Positions 1-12,191 of a stretch of DNA of 64,000 nucleotides are shown here, in pieces. The DNA lies in contig OY723240.1 of NCBI GenBank assembly GCA_963210315.1, positions 2,170,001-2,234,000 on the forward strand, read 5' to 3'. The notes beneath the pieces are model-generated. The model made no database searches, had not been told where the DNA came from, and worked only from the letters and a program-made list of their open reading frames with translations. A program made the translations under genes and the position numbers. Origin of the DNA: Rhynchopus euleeides (lineage: Eukaryota; Euglenozoa; Diplonemea; Diplonemida; Diplonemidae). The first letter of the stretch is position 1. Every line of letters starts with the position of its first letter.

Positions 1-3000
1 CCCTCCTACAGCGCCCTCCACATCGGACGAGGCGTGTCGGATGAACTCCTCTACAGAGGCTCCGTGAGGGATCTCCGGATATACAGCTTTGCCCTCGACT
101 CCCACACAGAGAGGGCGATTCAGATGGAGCCGGCGTCTTGCCTCAAGGCGCCTGCTCCGAATGAAGGTTTTGTTGCGACGCATGAAAATAGCGACCACGG
201 CGCCTCCCATGAGGGGCTGTGCCTCTATATGGCAGGTGGGGAGGAAACCTGCACCGACGCATGCAGCAGGCTTGTCGGGGGGACCTGCGATCCAGGCATG
301 GAGGCTCTGGGGGAGTCGTGGCTGTCCTGCGCTGCGGCGCTGCAGCGCCTCGGTGCTCCCTTCTCTTCCGCCTCCGAAACGTCGGGGCGGCTAGAGGGGT
401 GCGTCTGGGGTGCCAACGGGCATAAGATGCACACCGGGCCCGGCGCAACCTGCGACTCGCAGCCACCCCCCTCCGGGAACGACACGCGCTACCGCGTCTG
501 CGCCTGCACCGGGGATGCCACACCCACCCTCACGCCAGAACCCTGTGGGCCCTCCCGAGAGGTCTGCGCCCCATGCCCCCACCTGCTGTTCGACGAGAGG
601 GAGTGGCGTGTCACCAGCGACACCGCGGCATGCGCGCAGAACTCCAATGGGACTGGGGGGTTCATCGAATCCGCCATCTTCCCTCCGGAGATCGGCTCCG
701 GGTTGGACGCCTGCCGCGCGAGGTGCGAAGGCACGCCTTCCTGCCAGGGTGTGGACTACTTCGGGTGGACAGGCGCCTGCGATCTCTATGAGACGCCCTG
801 CACCCACCCCCTGTCTGTCGGAAACGGTTCCTCCTCCCACCGCATGCTGGAGAGACGCGCCTACACCTGCCCCCGCGACGCCGTCGTGTCGGAGCTGCAG
901 TTGGACCCCGGCATTGCCACCCTCTGCGCATGCAGGGATCACTGCGCTTCTGTTTCCGACGCGCTGTATGGGGCGTATCAGGGGAATTCCACAGGGGGTT
1001 TCTGCTCCTGCTTCTCCAGCTGCGCCTCGGCGACGGAGGTCTCCGCTATCGGGTTGGACTGCGGCGTGGCGGGCTGTGCGAACATCACCTCGTTCTACAT
1101 CGACATCCCCACCCACCGCGAGGGGTCTGCGGAGTGCCGCAACACCGGGGTGCAGAAGTTAGGGCACAAGCCATTCCTTAGCCTGGACACCATTAACGCC
1201 ACCACGCCTTACACCCAGCTGGGCATTGCGGGCGGCACGGGGGACCTGGGTGTGCCCGTGTTTGGTGGAGCAGAGGGGTTCACCTTCAGCGGGTGGTTCC
1301 GGCGTGAGGGCCCCGGGGGGGCGAAAGGGTGGAGTGACGACGCCGCCAGCTCCGTGTGGCGGATCACCAACTTAGGAGATGTGAGCTTCGGGTGGGAGGT
1401 GTGCGAGATGGAGTTCTTCTTCGACGACGACTGCACACAGCCTACCTCCGGGAGGGAGAACGTCACGTTTGAGGTGCACGGCCTGCCCTTCAGGTCCCAC
1501 ACTTATGGGAATGCCTCCCTCGCTGGCGACGGGGATGTGACGACCTGCGCAGCAGTTTCCTGCGGCGAGTTCTCCAGCAAGCTGGGGTGCAGCCCTCAGG
1601 TCGCCTCCTATATCGTCGTCTTCAGCGAGCCGGTCAACCTCCGCTGCGCAAGCGTGTTTCAGGAAAACCACTACACAAGGTCCACCCCTGAGCTGGCGGT
1701 GGAGAAGCTGTCGGACGGCGGGACCTGGATCAGGCAGTGGGACTGCTACTTCATGCAGCATGGTGAGTGGGAGCAGTGTGGTGTAGGGACAGGCATCGTG
1801 TATGTCGACAGGAGGGCGACCTGGGAGTATGCGCGTGAGGAGTGCATCCGGCGAGGGGGGGACCTGCTGTCGATTGGCTCGGAGGGGGCGAACCGCGCAG
1901 CGGCGCTGGCGCTGCACCGGGTGAACAGCACCGATGCATGGCTTGGGGCGAGCCGTTACGACCCGTCGTCTAATGAGAGTGTATCCGACACTGCGAACAC
2001 ATTCAAATGGAGTGACGGGCGGGCCTGGTCGTGGATGACGGATACCGTGACAGTCACGTTTGAACCGCCGAAGGAGGGTGTGGACCTGCACCGGCCAGGT
2101 AGACACGTCAGGGATTATTCCAACTGGGGTTGTGGGAACCCCGTGCGGCACGACGGCGACTGTGCCTTCATGTATGGCAGGGTGAAGTCCTCTGCATGTA
2201 CCAACGGGGATAGCGTGGAGGAGGGGCAGTGGGGCCCGCTGCGGTGTGAGCTGTCGCGTGAGGGTATCCTGTGTAACATCACGGATAGGAGCAGGCCTGC
2301 CGTGGGGGCGAATAAGACGGAGACTATGACGCTGTCGCCGACGCTTGATGATGTGACGGCGGTGCCGATATCCCTGCTGCACTGCAGCGCAGGGGTGAGC
2401 GACGATGCGGTGTCGCTCAAGCTGGAGCCGAACTCTTCCTCCCTCACGTATGGCCTGTCAGCTTTTGCCGATCGGGGGTCACCTTCCCTCCGATTCTGTT
2501 CGAATCAGTGTGGTTGTGGGGTTGTGATTTGATCATGCGGTTCCGAGCTCTGACCGATTTCCCCTTGTCCTTTCTCCCCTCTGCGTGCACTCGCATCCCC
2601 ACCCCCCCCGCAGGTATACGGTGCAGCGGTCTGCCCCGTCGAACTTCCCGCTGTCGACAGTCTCGACATCCGAGTCGCAGACCTTCCCCATCAACGCCGT
2701 GCCACGCGACAGCGCGTGGCACCACCTCACCATATCACACAAGGTATCTCGCCACAGGACACCACACAGCCACCCTACCAGAGTGCCCCACACCCACCCA
2801 CCAACCCACCCCACCACCTCCACAGCAATCGGGAGTTGTCAACGTTGCTGTGGATTTCGAGCCGCTTGGAGGGGTTCCTTTCACCACCCGGGTCTACGAG
2901 ACCGGCCCGGACCCGCTGCGGTACCCGCACAGGTCCATGGCCGCCTGGTTCAGTGCCTCCACCTCCAACACGACGAACGGCACCTCCGCCGTGGAGCGCT

Positions 3001-6000
3001 TCCACGACTCCTCCGGCAGCGCCAACCCCGCCACCGCACGGGGCGACGGCCCGTCCCTCGCGCCTGCCTCCACACCGGGCGGCGCCTGGCCCTCCATATT
3101 CTTCGGCCTCAACGCCACACGCTCCACCATGCAGTTCGAACGCGCCATCCACTCCGAAACATCAGGCATCACCATCATCGCCGTTGTAAAACCCACAGGC
3201 GCCGCACCCAGCCCACACCTCCTCGACATGTCGTCCTACTTTGGGGTCCTCGTCGGGATGGACAAGGTATCCTGCTTCATCGGATCGCAGGGCGACTCCC
3301 GCACCACCATCACGACGTGGTCGCAGTGGAACCCGCCTGGGGAGGAGGGATGGATCATCGCGACATGCATCTTCCGCTCGGAATCCTCCATCGCCGTACG
3401 CATCAACGGGCACGAGAAGGGGTGGCGCCGCCTCGGAGCCGGCGAAGGCCGCCTCAACATCACAGACATGCCCTACGGCAGCATGCGCAACGCCTCTTCC
3501 GGCCCACACTTCATCGGGTCACAGGCCTCGACAGATGACGAGTCTGGGCGGCACTTCACAGGATACCTCGCAGAGCTCCTGGTCTACAGCACAGCCCTGG
3601 CGGGTGACGCTGCCGCCGCCATCGAGGAGACGCTCTCCATAAAGTATTTCGGCGGAAAATTCATGCGCCTGCCGCACCGCCTCCCCCGCAGCGAGTGTGC
3701 CGTGGGGGCCGCGCCTGATGGGGGCGACACCACACAGCCCTTCGTCGGATCTGTTAGGGATGTTGCAATCTTCGGCGCTGGTTCCCCCCTGCATGAGATT
3801 GCCGCCTTTGCAACCGGGGCGAGGCCCCCCAGAGGCGTGCCGGGGGGTGCAGTGGCGCACACCGCCTGCACCGCAGCGGGGCACTGCGGCGCGACCCTCG
3901 CCGCGCGGGAGCCGGTCCTCGCGGCGGGTTTCCTCCAGTCAATCCACTCCGACGCCTCTGTGTTCGAAGGGCATGTCTCCCTGAATGCCCTCCCGAGCGG
4001 AGATCAGCCCATTTTCACCTACGGCGGCAGTGGCTGCGGGGAGGGGTCCCTCACAGCGTGGGTCTACCCCGTTGCCGACGGATATTCCCTGGGGTTTGGC
4101 GAATGGGATGGGGCGGCGGTGCGGTCCGCCGCGACGCTCGCGGTGGGGCAGAGGTACCGCATCCGGATGGAGGTGGACATGTCTGTGGGGACCCCCACCT
4201 CTGCCTCGTGGTATGGCGTATCGCTGCTCGGGTCCCTCACCGCGACGTTTGGGGTGTGGAGGGAGAGCGGCACAAAGTGCTACGACGGGACGAGCATCTG
4301 CATCGTCGCGGGGGATCCCGGGGAGACCCATGCAGTGTCGGTGCTCAGCACCGACCCCTTCGTCCTGACGGGATCCACCAGCGCATTCGCCGAGTCATTT
4401 GGAACGCCGGGGTCACAAGGGGATATCGCCGGCAGACCCCGCCCGCACTCCACAGGGTTTGCGGGGGTTGCACTCTACGACACGGTGTATAAGCGGTATA
4501 TCCTGTCTAAATCCCGGAGTGACTACAGCTACAACACGACAGGGCTTGAGAGGCTCGGTTTCACGCCGTGGGAGCTCCGGGGTTTTGGCGGGAGGAAGGT
4601 TCGGTTCGACCTGATTGATGCATACTGCACGACGCAGGAGAGCTGCTCGCAGGGTTGGATCGGGTTTGGAAGGGTTTGGCTGAAAAACGCCAACCCGATG
4701 CAGGCCTCCGCCAAAATCTCCGTGCAGGGCTCCGTGGTGGCCTCAGGGAGGCTGAGGATGCTGCACCGCCCCTTCGAGGCTGGCGACATCTCCCTCCTGG
4801 CTCGATGCCACAACGACACAAACTCCGGGGCACTCTCCGGAACAGTCAACATCACCCTGGGCTGCCCGATCCACCACACCCGCGGCGGGTCTCACGAAGC
4901 CAATCCGATGCTGCAGGAGGGGAACGGATCTCAGGTCGACCCGACACCCACCCCCTCGGCGACCCTCACACACACCCCCGCCTTTGTGTATCAGCATTTC
5001 TTCGACGACACGGATGATGACTACAACATCGGGAGGGCCGGCAATATGGGCCCTACCACCTTCGGAGGGGGCGCGATAACAATCTCCTTCTGGATCAAAC
5101 TCTATAAAGACGCGGGTCGGGATGCGGTTATTGTGGATTTTGCGAATGCGCCTAGGGAACACCGTGCATATGTTGGGTTCCACCGCAGCACCGGCGGGAT
5201 TGTGTATAGGGTGGAGGAGGAGGGGCCCTATGAGATGACCCGGAACGGGGTGGGCGACCCCGAGGTGGGGCAGCTCCCCAGCGCGACCGGGTCGGAGAAG
5301 GAGCCGAATATTCTGGTGGATGAGGACTACCTCACATTCGTGGGGTGCTACAGCAACTACTCTGCATTTGGGGGCGGTTACCACGGCGTGAGGTGGTGGA
5401 ATAAGGTTGGGGGGAACCTGCAGGACCTGATGCACGGCGCGCGGAAGAACAACTGGAAATACATCGCGCTGGCGAACACGCCTGCCTATGAGGCAGCGGA
5501 TCACGGCGATGGTGGGTCGTGGTATTTCAACACGCTGCTGGAGGGTGGCGATCTGGAGAGGGATGACTGTGCTGCTGTCTCCTGCGACAGCGGCTTGGGG
5601 ATATGTGGGTGTGCCGGCGGGGGCGACTGCGGGACGTACGCCGTCAGCAGCAACAGGTGCCCTCCGCCCGACTCGCCAACGGGGACTTGCGCCATGGCGG
5701 TGCACAGCTGGGCGGTGTGGAAGCGTGTCTACCCAGATGGGCCCCAGATCCCAGCGGATGGGCAGTGGCACCACGTGGGTGTGGTGCATAAGCACGACTC
5801 GGGGGAGATGCGGCACGGCACGCTGCCCGTGGGCACGGCGATGCTGTTCATCGACCATGTGAGGACACACTCCTCTCTGATGATCCTTCCGAGCCAGGCG
5901 ACGCGTGTCAACTCCCTCGTGGGGAGGTCGAACTACGGCAACCACAGCTTGGAGGGGATCGTGAAGGAGGTGTACCTGGTATGCTGCTGAGGGGGTTGGG

Positions 6001-7183
6001 CGGTCACGTATTGTGTGAAGGAGTTGTCCCGTGGTGTGTGGTTTGTCGGGAGAGTGTGGTGTGTTGGTGGAGCGGTGACACGGCTTTGTGGGATGCTATT
6101 GCCGGGATGAAATCAACTGGTGTTGGTTGCAGACTTCAAATCTGTAGGCGGGGTGACCCGCAGCGGTTCAATTCCGCCTTCCCGGTGCCTTTTTGTGGGC
6201 GATAATCCGGCGCCTGCAGGGGGTACCTTTTCAATTTTTTTTCTGGGTATGTCCCTATTTTGCATGTTTGAGCCCGTTTTCGATGGAATTTCACTGTTTT
6301 GAGCTTGTTTTCGCACCGCAAATGCGTCACAAAATGCACCACCGTACCACCTGCCACAAATGGCGAGCTGGTTCCGATAATGACAAACTCCTGATACTTC
6401 TTCAATCCCCGAATTTCCTTCTCTCGAACTTTCTAGCGCGAGCCAACACCCACCACATATGCCAACACACAACACCCTCGCAGTGGGACGGCGAGCTGAC
6501 ACAGCCGCAGCTGGCGGCCATTGCGAAGCGCACAATGCTGCCCACCTACCCCGCAGCCCCCCTGGCCAAGGCGGCTGTGCAGGACTACGGCGCCCCTGCA
6601 GAGGTGTGCCACCCTGCCGTGCGCCCACCCACCCTGCATGCCCGACGCACATCTCCACACTCTTGCCCGCCCACCGAGGCCAACTCTGTGTTTCCTTCTT
6701 CTTTTCTTCTTCTTCGACTTCAGCCCGCCCCTCTCCGACATCCACCACCCCCACCCGTCACAGGGCTACGGGCAGTGCCTAACGTCTCACTCCCGCATGC
6801 GCGACCCCAGGATGTGCACACGCCCTGTCTGCGAGTGCGAGCACAACGGGTTCCGCTGTGCTGTGTCGTCATGGCGTTTCAACTATCAGCAGCAGCGCCA
6901 GTGGGGCGAGAGCTGGGGGTCGATCCCTCTGACCGCAGGTGGTGTCGAAGGGTTGCGGACGTACCGCCTCTCCAACGCACGGTGCTATGTCAGCACGCAC
7001 GCGCCGGAGGGCTGCCAGTGTGAGGGCGAGGTTGCTTTCTACTCCTTCGACCCCGCCAAGGCGACCCGCTCGCTCGACTGCAAGGCTGTCCTGCATGCCT
7101 TCGGCGGGAGGCTTGCGCCATCCCTGCCACCAGACGTGCTGGTGCCCTCCGATGCTGGCATCATCAGCTGCCCCAATATATGA
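1..7183 (+). CDS. Large secreted LamG / C-type lectin multidomain protein, 3' part (at least 5 exons)
   Basis: The reading frame is open from base 1, so the gene starts to the left of the window. Exons inferred from frame and domain continuity are 1-2447, 2614-2743, 2826-5978, 6484-6603 and 6764-7183. They join in frame to 2089 codons plus a stop. Introns are GT-AG (donors GTATGG, GTATCT, GTATGC, GTGTGC). Visible domains are the end of a LamG/concanavalin-like fold (residues 1-40), a Cys-rich PAN/apple-like stretch (about 195-275), a C-type lectin-like domain (about 600-760, with WSDG and a late Cys), LamG-like folds around 850-1135 (WHHLTISHK, then FTGYLAELLVYSTAL) and 1580-1910 (QWHHVGVVHK), and a Cys-rich tail. 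Many NxS/NxT sites fit a secreted or surface protein that binds carbohydrate or matrix. The specific ligand is unknown. An alternative is that the gene stops at 5990, but the LamG fold continues naturally into the exon at 6484 (WDGELTQPQL). Confidence 0.8.
6101..6187 (+). tRNA. tRNA-Sec (anticodon TCA), copy 1
   Basis: An 87-nt gene with anticodon TCA at 6136-6138 in the loop CTTCAAA. The acceptor GCCGGGATG pairs with CTTCCCGGT, including the U8-U mismatch also present in animal tRNA-Sec, and G1 pairs with U. The long variable arm is GGCGGGGTGACCCGC, and the T arm and B box are GGTTCAATTCC. A T5 run directly after it fits an RNA polymerase III stop. It lies on the sense strand inside the intron 5979-6483 of the LamG/lectin gene. 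About 290 bp including this gene recurs at 24410-24699. Function is likely but unproven: a dispersed tRNA-derived repeat is the alternative. Confidence 0.88.
6190..6194 (+). terminator. Pol III T-run terminator of tRNA-Sec copy 1
   Basis: Five T residues begin three bases after the tRNA discriminator base. The second tRNA-Sec copy has the same run at 24549-24553. Confidence 0.65.
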
Positions 7184-9906
7184 TCCTAGCCCAGGGGGTG
7201 GCAAGGCGTACAGCTCCCCTGCGTTGTTTCCAGGATCTCCCGTTCCGAGGATGACAAAATCGATCGAAACGAATCATTTTTGTTGCGCATGCGGGAGGGG
7301 GGGATGGGGTCATCCCGCACAGCACAGTGAGAGCTTCCGCTTTCTGGCTGTGGGGGGGAGAGTGGCAGTGCAGAGCACACCAAGCCCGGCACGAGACGCT
7401 ACAAAAACGCGTTGGGAAGTGGATCTGGCTTGCCACGCCCCAGGCGTCTGCATGGGCCTGGATACCTTCCGTTAACCTTCCGTACACTGCTGCAACAGGT
7501 TTCGCGTGTAGCACTCAGACACGCAGCTGGGGGCAATGCCGGACTCCCGCACTCCTTGTCTCGACAGTGCCACCCCCTTCAGGCAGCTGCTGCGCCGTGG
7601 TGGCGGTGGTGCTGCTGCTTTTGCGAGGGAAATAACCCCCCTCACCGGGGGACGCGACTAGCACAGCCAAAAATCGTTCAAAATCGTTCAATAATACACC
7701 CTCCCTGGTGGGTGCTCTCCGCCCTCCCCCCTTCAACAGCAGAAGAAGGTGCTGGGGGGCTTGCTTTTCCATTCGCTCTCGACAATCAAACCCCCCCCTT
7801 CAACAGTGCGCTGCCCTGCCTCCGGTTTGCCTCGGTTTCATTCCTGCCTTTTCAGTTTTCTCATATCTATCGGTCATACTCTACGGCTCCACCACCACCA
7901 CCCCTAATTAACAACACCGTGCAGTGCCAGCAGCACCTTTCTGATTCACAGCACCCCACCTCCCCTCCCCAACCACGTGTTCTAGCCACGACTGTGGTTC
8001 CTTTTGGGGGGTATGTGCCGAGCACCGTTACCACGGTTGCCTGGTGTACCCTCTGCTGAGTCGGGAGGCTGTTCGCTGGGCTCTACAGGGGATCTGCCAG
8101 AAAAATTGCAAGTCACGGGAAATGTGGGTATGGGCGTGGGGAGGTGGCAGGCGCAGGTCCCACAGAATACGGTGGAAGGAAGAGAGTTCCATGGACATAC
8201 CCACCCACCCACCCACCCCTGATCAAAGCTTTTGAACATGGAAATCCAGCATTTTTTTTTGAGTTGTGCTAACAACGCAGGAAACTTTGCTATGCAGATC
8301 ATGCAGGACACACCACACCCGCAGCAGGCGTGTAGGGTGTGTTCTCACGATAGACGAATACCCCGCTGGTTCTTCTCTCCCCTTTTCTGATTTGCAGACA
8401 CAGCGTTTTTTTTTTGCCTTTTGAATTTACCCCATCACCCACCCCCCTCCAAAAACGCAGCAAAAAACACCGCTTCACCATACATCTTACAGGACACACA
8501 TCGCCCCACACACCCCCTCCCCACACCAAGCACAACCCCACCCTGCTGGGCGAGGGTGGTGGGGGGGTGGGGTCGGGGTGGGTGGAACGGTGGTGGGGGG
8601 GCGTAGGCGGTGGACAGGACGGCGTCCCCACCCACCCTCCCCACACACACACACACACATCCCACGCCCCCACCCCCCGCCCGGTCTGCGCTAAGCAGGA
8701 AGGTTGGGCGCAAGGGTTAGACGGTGTGGGGTGGAGTGGGGGGTGCGCAAGATTTTGCCTCGCAGGGCCTCCCTGCCCACGGGGGTGAGGAGGTGTGGCC
8801 CCACTGCTCCTGGCGGTGCATGCGTGCGGGAGTGGGGGGCCTGTGAGTCTGAGTGTGGGGGCTGCAACCCCCAGCCCCCCCCCCCCCCTCCCCCAACACC
8901 GCCTGTTGAATAGCCTATAGCCTGATTGTATCATTCAACCCTTTCCCTTTTTTAGCCCAGGCTTTGTCATTCCTTTTCATTTTTTTTCTCCCACCTCTCC
9001 CCCCCCCCCCTCTATTTTGTTTTGTTTGCGACTTTGCACGGCGCCCTAGTTTCTAGTTTGACGAGTGAGGTAACTAGTTATTTTCTAACTAGTTATCTAA
9101 CGAGTGATCGATCGAAATTAAAGAGCAATCTCTCGTGATCACTCGTTAGGCCTATCACTTGTTAGTCCACTCGTTAGCTAACTAGTTATCTCGTCGACTA
9201 GTGCGCCGTGTGGGGGGGGAGAGGGGGGGGGGGGGGGTGCGCCGTGCCAGTTCCTAACAAAACATCGGGGCCCCGGGGGGGGAAAATAAGGGTATTTTCG
9301 TTATTTTTTTTCCCCTTTGTCATTTCTCTTTCTCTCTCTCTCTCTCTCTCCACCCCACACACCCCCTCCCCCCCCCTTTTTCGCAGCTTTCGCAGCTTTC
9401 TCTGCAAAGTGCCCGTTCTCACTGAGGGGGTGGGCCTCACCCCATTCCCACCCCTACCCCCTCCACCCCTCTCCCTGGTTTCCGTGTGTGTGCATCACTG
9501 TTGTTGCGGTGGAGATTGCATCGCGAGCAGGACGTGCTTGCGGGTGTGATCTACACACTGCTGTAAAAAATATTCACGCGTGAGAGAGTGTGATTTGGGC
9601 AGTTCAGGTCCCCCCCCCCCCCTCCCCTCTCCTGATCTGGGTGCCAATCCCAATCGAGGGAGGGGAAGGGGGAGGGGGGAAAGCAAACCAGTCCGGGGGG
9701 GGGGGGGTGAAGGGGTAGAGGTGTGTGTCTCTCTCTCTCTCTCTCCAACTCTCTTTCGCCCATCCCTCTTTGGGACAGCCAGTATCACCTCACACCTCCA
9801 CTCTTCCCCCCCCTCCCCTCCCCTCCCCCCTTTCCTGCTTTCGTGACTCTATCTCATCACGCCCCCCCCTCCCCCCCTCTTCAATTTGTATATTTTTTTT
9901 GTTCAA
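7184..9906. other. Intergenic region, low complexity and repeats
   Basis: No convincing gene. It holds a segment at about 7395-7500 that recurs at 38866-38970, poly-C/poly-G tracts, a (CA)n run near 8640, CT-rich runs near 9330 and 9730, and the ACTAGTTA/ACTCGTTA cluster listed separately. The last 150 bp before the next gene are strongly pyrimidine-rich and may be its leader or promoter. Confidence 0.6.
9054..9205. repeat. Cluster of ACTAGTTA / ACTCGTTA motifs with a 13-bp inverted repeat
   Basis: An AT-rich island in GC-rich surroundings in which variants of TAACTAGTTA and ACGAGTGA recur in both orientations. A perfect inverted repeat, CTAACGAGTGATC at 9097-9109 against 9137-9149, encloses a 27-bp loop. 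It resembles the motif clusters near the ends of other DNA transposons in this window, but no terminal repeats were found. Confidence 0.55.
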
Positions 9907-11274
9907 ATGGAGATCACGGCGCGGCTCGCGATAACTGGAGAGAGGTTTGTGTTTGAGATCACGCGGGATGACACCGTGCTGAGCGTGAAGCTGCGTGTCA
10001 TCGATCTGGCAAAGCTGAAGCTGAAGCCGGAAGCGGTCAGCCTGTCGCTCTCGCGGGAATCGCAGACATGCATGTTCGACGACGACACCGCTGCACTGCA
10101 GGGGCTGGGCCTCGGCTCGGGCGAGGAAATCCTCATCGAGCTGAAACACCTCCCTGTCAAGCTCTATGACTATGGTGGTGCCTCCCGCTCCGTCACACGC
10201 ATCGTCATATCTCCCTGCGGCTCCCGCATCTACGCCGCAGGCGATGACGCGGCTGTCGACGTGTGGAACACACAGTCCGGCGCACACACCAAAACCCTCC
10301 GCTGGGTCCCCGACCCCAACCTCTTCGCCCTCTCCCCATCGGGCGACGCCCTGTACATGATGACCCACATCAAAGGTTGCCTCGAGGTGCGAGATACGTC
10401 GACATGGCGGCTCCGCTTGATAGACCTTCCGACTGCCGAGGTTTGCACCGCCATCTCTATGGCTCCCTCTGGGAAGGTGCTGTATGTGACAGCCGCGTCG
10501 GGCATCATAAGCGTGGACATCAGCAGCATCGACCAGCCTGGGGGGGCAGCGGTGCGGCACCTCGCCCTGCAGGAGGCTGGGGCTCTTACATCTCTCGTCG
10601 TATCCCTTGACAGCAGCATGCTCTACGCAGTGCACGGCGAGCAGAGCCTGCATGCCTACCGGGTCCCCGCAGCGGGGGACAGCCTCACCCTAGCAGCATC
10701 GGTGGGCGTCGGGTCCGTCACCTCGGTGCAGCTGTCGCCCTGCGGGCGCTTCCTCTACTCTCTAGGTGGGCTGCAGGTCGCTGTCTGGGAGGCCTGCAGC
10801 AGCAGCGCTGGCGGCAGCGCCCAGCTCCTCCTCACCGGAATTGTGGACTGCGAGAGGCTCCCCGACATGCTGCATGCTTATACGATGTTCCTGAAGTGCA
10901 TTGCGGTGTCACCCTCAGGCCGCTACCTCTATTGCGCAGGGTGGGGTATATCCGTGTGGGATATCGCAACATATGAGTGTGTCGGGATGCTGAAGATCGG
11001 CGGGTTTGTCCGCTCGATTGATGCATGCGGGGACTGTGTGGTGTACGTCACCTCGCCCACTCCGGATCACGGGCGGCCCGGTTACATCCACGTTGCGGAG
11101 AGGACGCAGCTGAGCAGCGTGCCGGTGTGTAATGTGGAGGAGACAGGGTTTGTGGTGCACGACAGCTTCTCCCTGACGGGGAGCAACCTGACAGGGAAGA
11201 CGGAAAAGTTCACGCAGCGGCGTGAGGTGTGCCGGAGGAAGAAGAAGCGGCACGATCCGTGCTGCGTGGCGTAA
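9907..11274 (+). CDS. Ubiquitin-like domain plus beta-propeller (WD40-like) protein with polybasic CaaX-like tail
   Basis: A 455-residue, apparently intronless gene. The first ATG in frame (9907) was chosen; the frame opens only seven codons earlier without an ATG. Residues 1-80 look ubiquitin-like (MEITARLAITGERFVFEI, ending GLGSGEEILIEL). About residues 90-400 form degenerate WD40/YVTN-type blades, each with a pattern like SPCGSRIYAAGDD or SPSGRYLYCAGWG followed by VDVW, VAVW or ISVW. This fits a protein-interaction scaffold. The C-terminus is rich in Lys/Arg (RRKKKRHDP) and ends CCVA, which could be a prenylation (CaaX) box with a membrane-targeting basic patch. That last point is inference. 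No enzyme motif is seen. Confidence 0.85.
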   Translation: MEITARLAITGERFVFEITRDDTVLSVKLRVIDLAKLKLKPEAVSLSLSRESQTCMFDDDTAALQGLGLGSGEEILIELKHLPVKLYDYGGASRSVTRIVISPCGSRIYAAGDDAAVDVWNTQSGAHTKTLRWVPDPNLFALSPSGDALYMMTHIKGCLEVRDTSTWRLRLIDLPTAEVCTAISMAPSGKVLYVTAASGIISVDISSIDQPGGAAVRHLALQEAGALTSLVVSLDSSMLYAVHGEQSLHAYRVPAAGDSLTLAASVGVGSVTSVQLSPCGRFLYSLGGLQVAVWEACSSSAGGSAQLLLTGIVDCERLPDMLHAYTMFLKCIAVSPSGRYLYCAGWGISVWDIATYECVGMLKIGGFVRSIDACGDCVVYVTSPTPDHGRPGYIHVAERTQLSSVPVCNVEETGFVVHDSFSLTGSNLTGKTEKFTQRREVCRRKKKRHDPCCVA

Positions 11275-11299
11275 AGAAGGGGGTGGGATGGGTGGTTTA

Positions 11300-11530
11300 T
11301 TGTTTACTGCAACAGGGGCTCCTTGTCAGTGTCAAACAAGAAAGGTCGCACTGGTCGCACTCAAGTGCCTCACACCGGTTCTCTCCCCAGCCGGTTATCC
11401 CCCTGACGGATACAAAAGAAGTAGGCAGCGCTTTGGGCAACAAATACAAACGCCCCCTCATCAGGCTGTGGAGTTGCTTTTGTTTTGCCCGGATTTGGCG
11501 CACAAACAAATTGCCAGCTTGTTTGCAAAC
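11300..11530. repeat. Dispersed repeat also found at about 19870-20320
   Basis: Shared blocks in the same order are CAACAGGGGCTCCTTGTCAG, then GTAGGCAGCGCTTTxGGGCA, then CCTCATCAGGCTG, then TTTGGCGCACAAA. Another block (GTGCCTCACACCGG to CTGACGGATAC, about 11361-11413) recurs in the insertion at 56101-56440. It looks like an old retroposon or MITE, class unknown. Confidence 0.6.
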
Positions 11531-11964
11531 GGGGCGTGTGGAAGCGACTCTACCTCACTCACTCACTCACTCACTCACCCTCTCCTTCCCTCTCTTCCTC
11601 AAGTGCTTGACAACGTGCCGCTGGCGTGCTGCCCCCCCCCCCCCCTGAAGCTACAGCCAACGCAAGCGCCACTCTTCCTCCCCACCCCCCCTCCCCCTCT
11701 CCCCTCTCTGCGCCCCCCCCCCCCACCGACTTGAACAACGCCGCTCTGCCCCGGCAACGCCCGCCCAGCGGTACCCCACCCTCTGTTGTGTGTGGCGACT
11801 CCCGTGCCCCTCGAGGCAACACTCACACACACCCAACCCTGCCCGTGAGGGGTGTGGGTGTGTTTGCAGGCCTGTCGCTAACTTTTCGATTATGGAGATT
11901 TGGTGGGTTGACGCTCCTGTTTTGGGGGGGGATCAGGGGGAAACACTAGGGGTCAATTTTTCTC

Positions 11965-11983
11965 GCGCGCGCTTCGCGCGCGC
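11965..11983. repeat. CG hairpin with TTC loop (5' part of SINE-like unit)
   Basis: Arms GCGCGCGC around TTC, preceded by a T-run. The same design occurs at 21121-21143 and, on the other strand, at 55401-55427. In each case a GGGGTCTGGGG-type hairpin repeat follows 90 to 230 bp downstream. Confidence 0.6.
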
Positions 11984-12191
11984 TCGTGTTGTTGCCTAAT
12001 TTTCCCGTCGGTGGACCGCTAGGTGGGCACGGTGTGAGGCGCTGGGTTCCTTCCGTGGTTCCTCTCCCGCTCGCGCCATCCTCGGGTGCCGGAAGAAACC
12101 CAAAAAATGGCTTTCGGGACCATGATTTACCCCCTGATATGCCACGGCCGTTGAAGCGCAAGGACTTGGTTACTAGACGGGCACGCGAGAT

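Larger units (their letters stand above)
6053..6340 (+). repeat. tRNA-Sec-containing duplicated block, copy 1
   Basis: About 288 bp matching 24410-24699: roughly 50 bp upstream of the tRNA, the tRNA itself, and about 150 bp downstream. The tRNA part is identical between copies while the flanks carry scattered substitutions. Similarity fades on both sides and no target-site duplication is visible. Confidence 0.8.

Noticed and set aside
34-36. GTG at 34 as the start of the first gene
   Set aside because: The frame is already open from base 1 and encodes the end of a LamG fold, so the gene begins outside the window.
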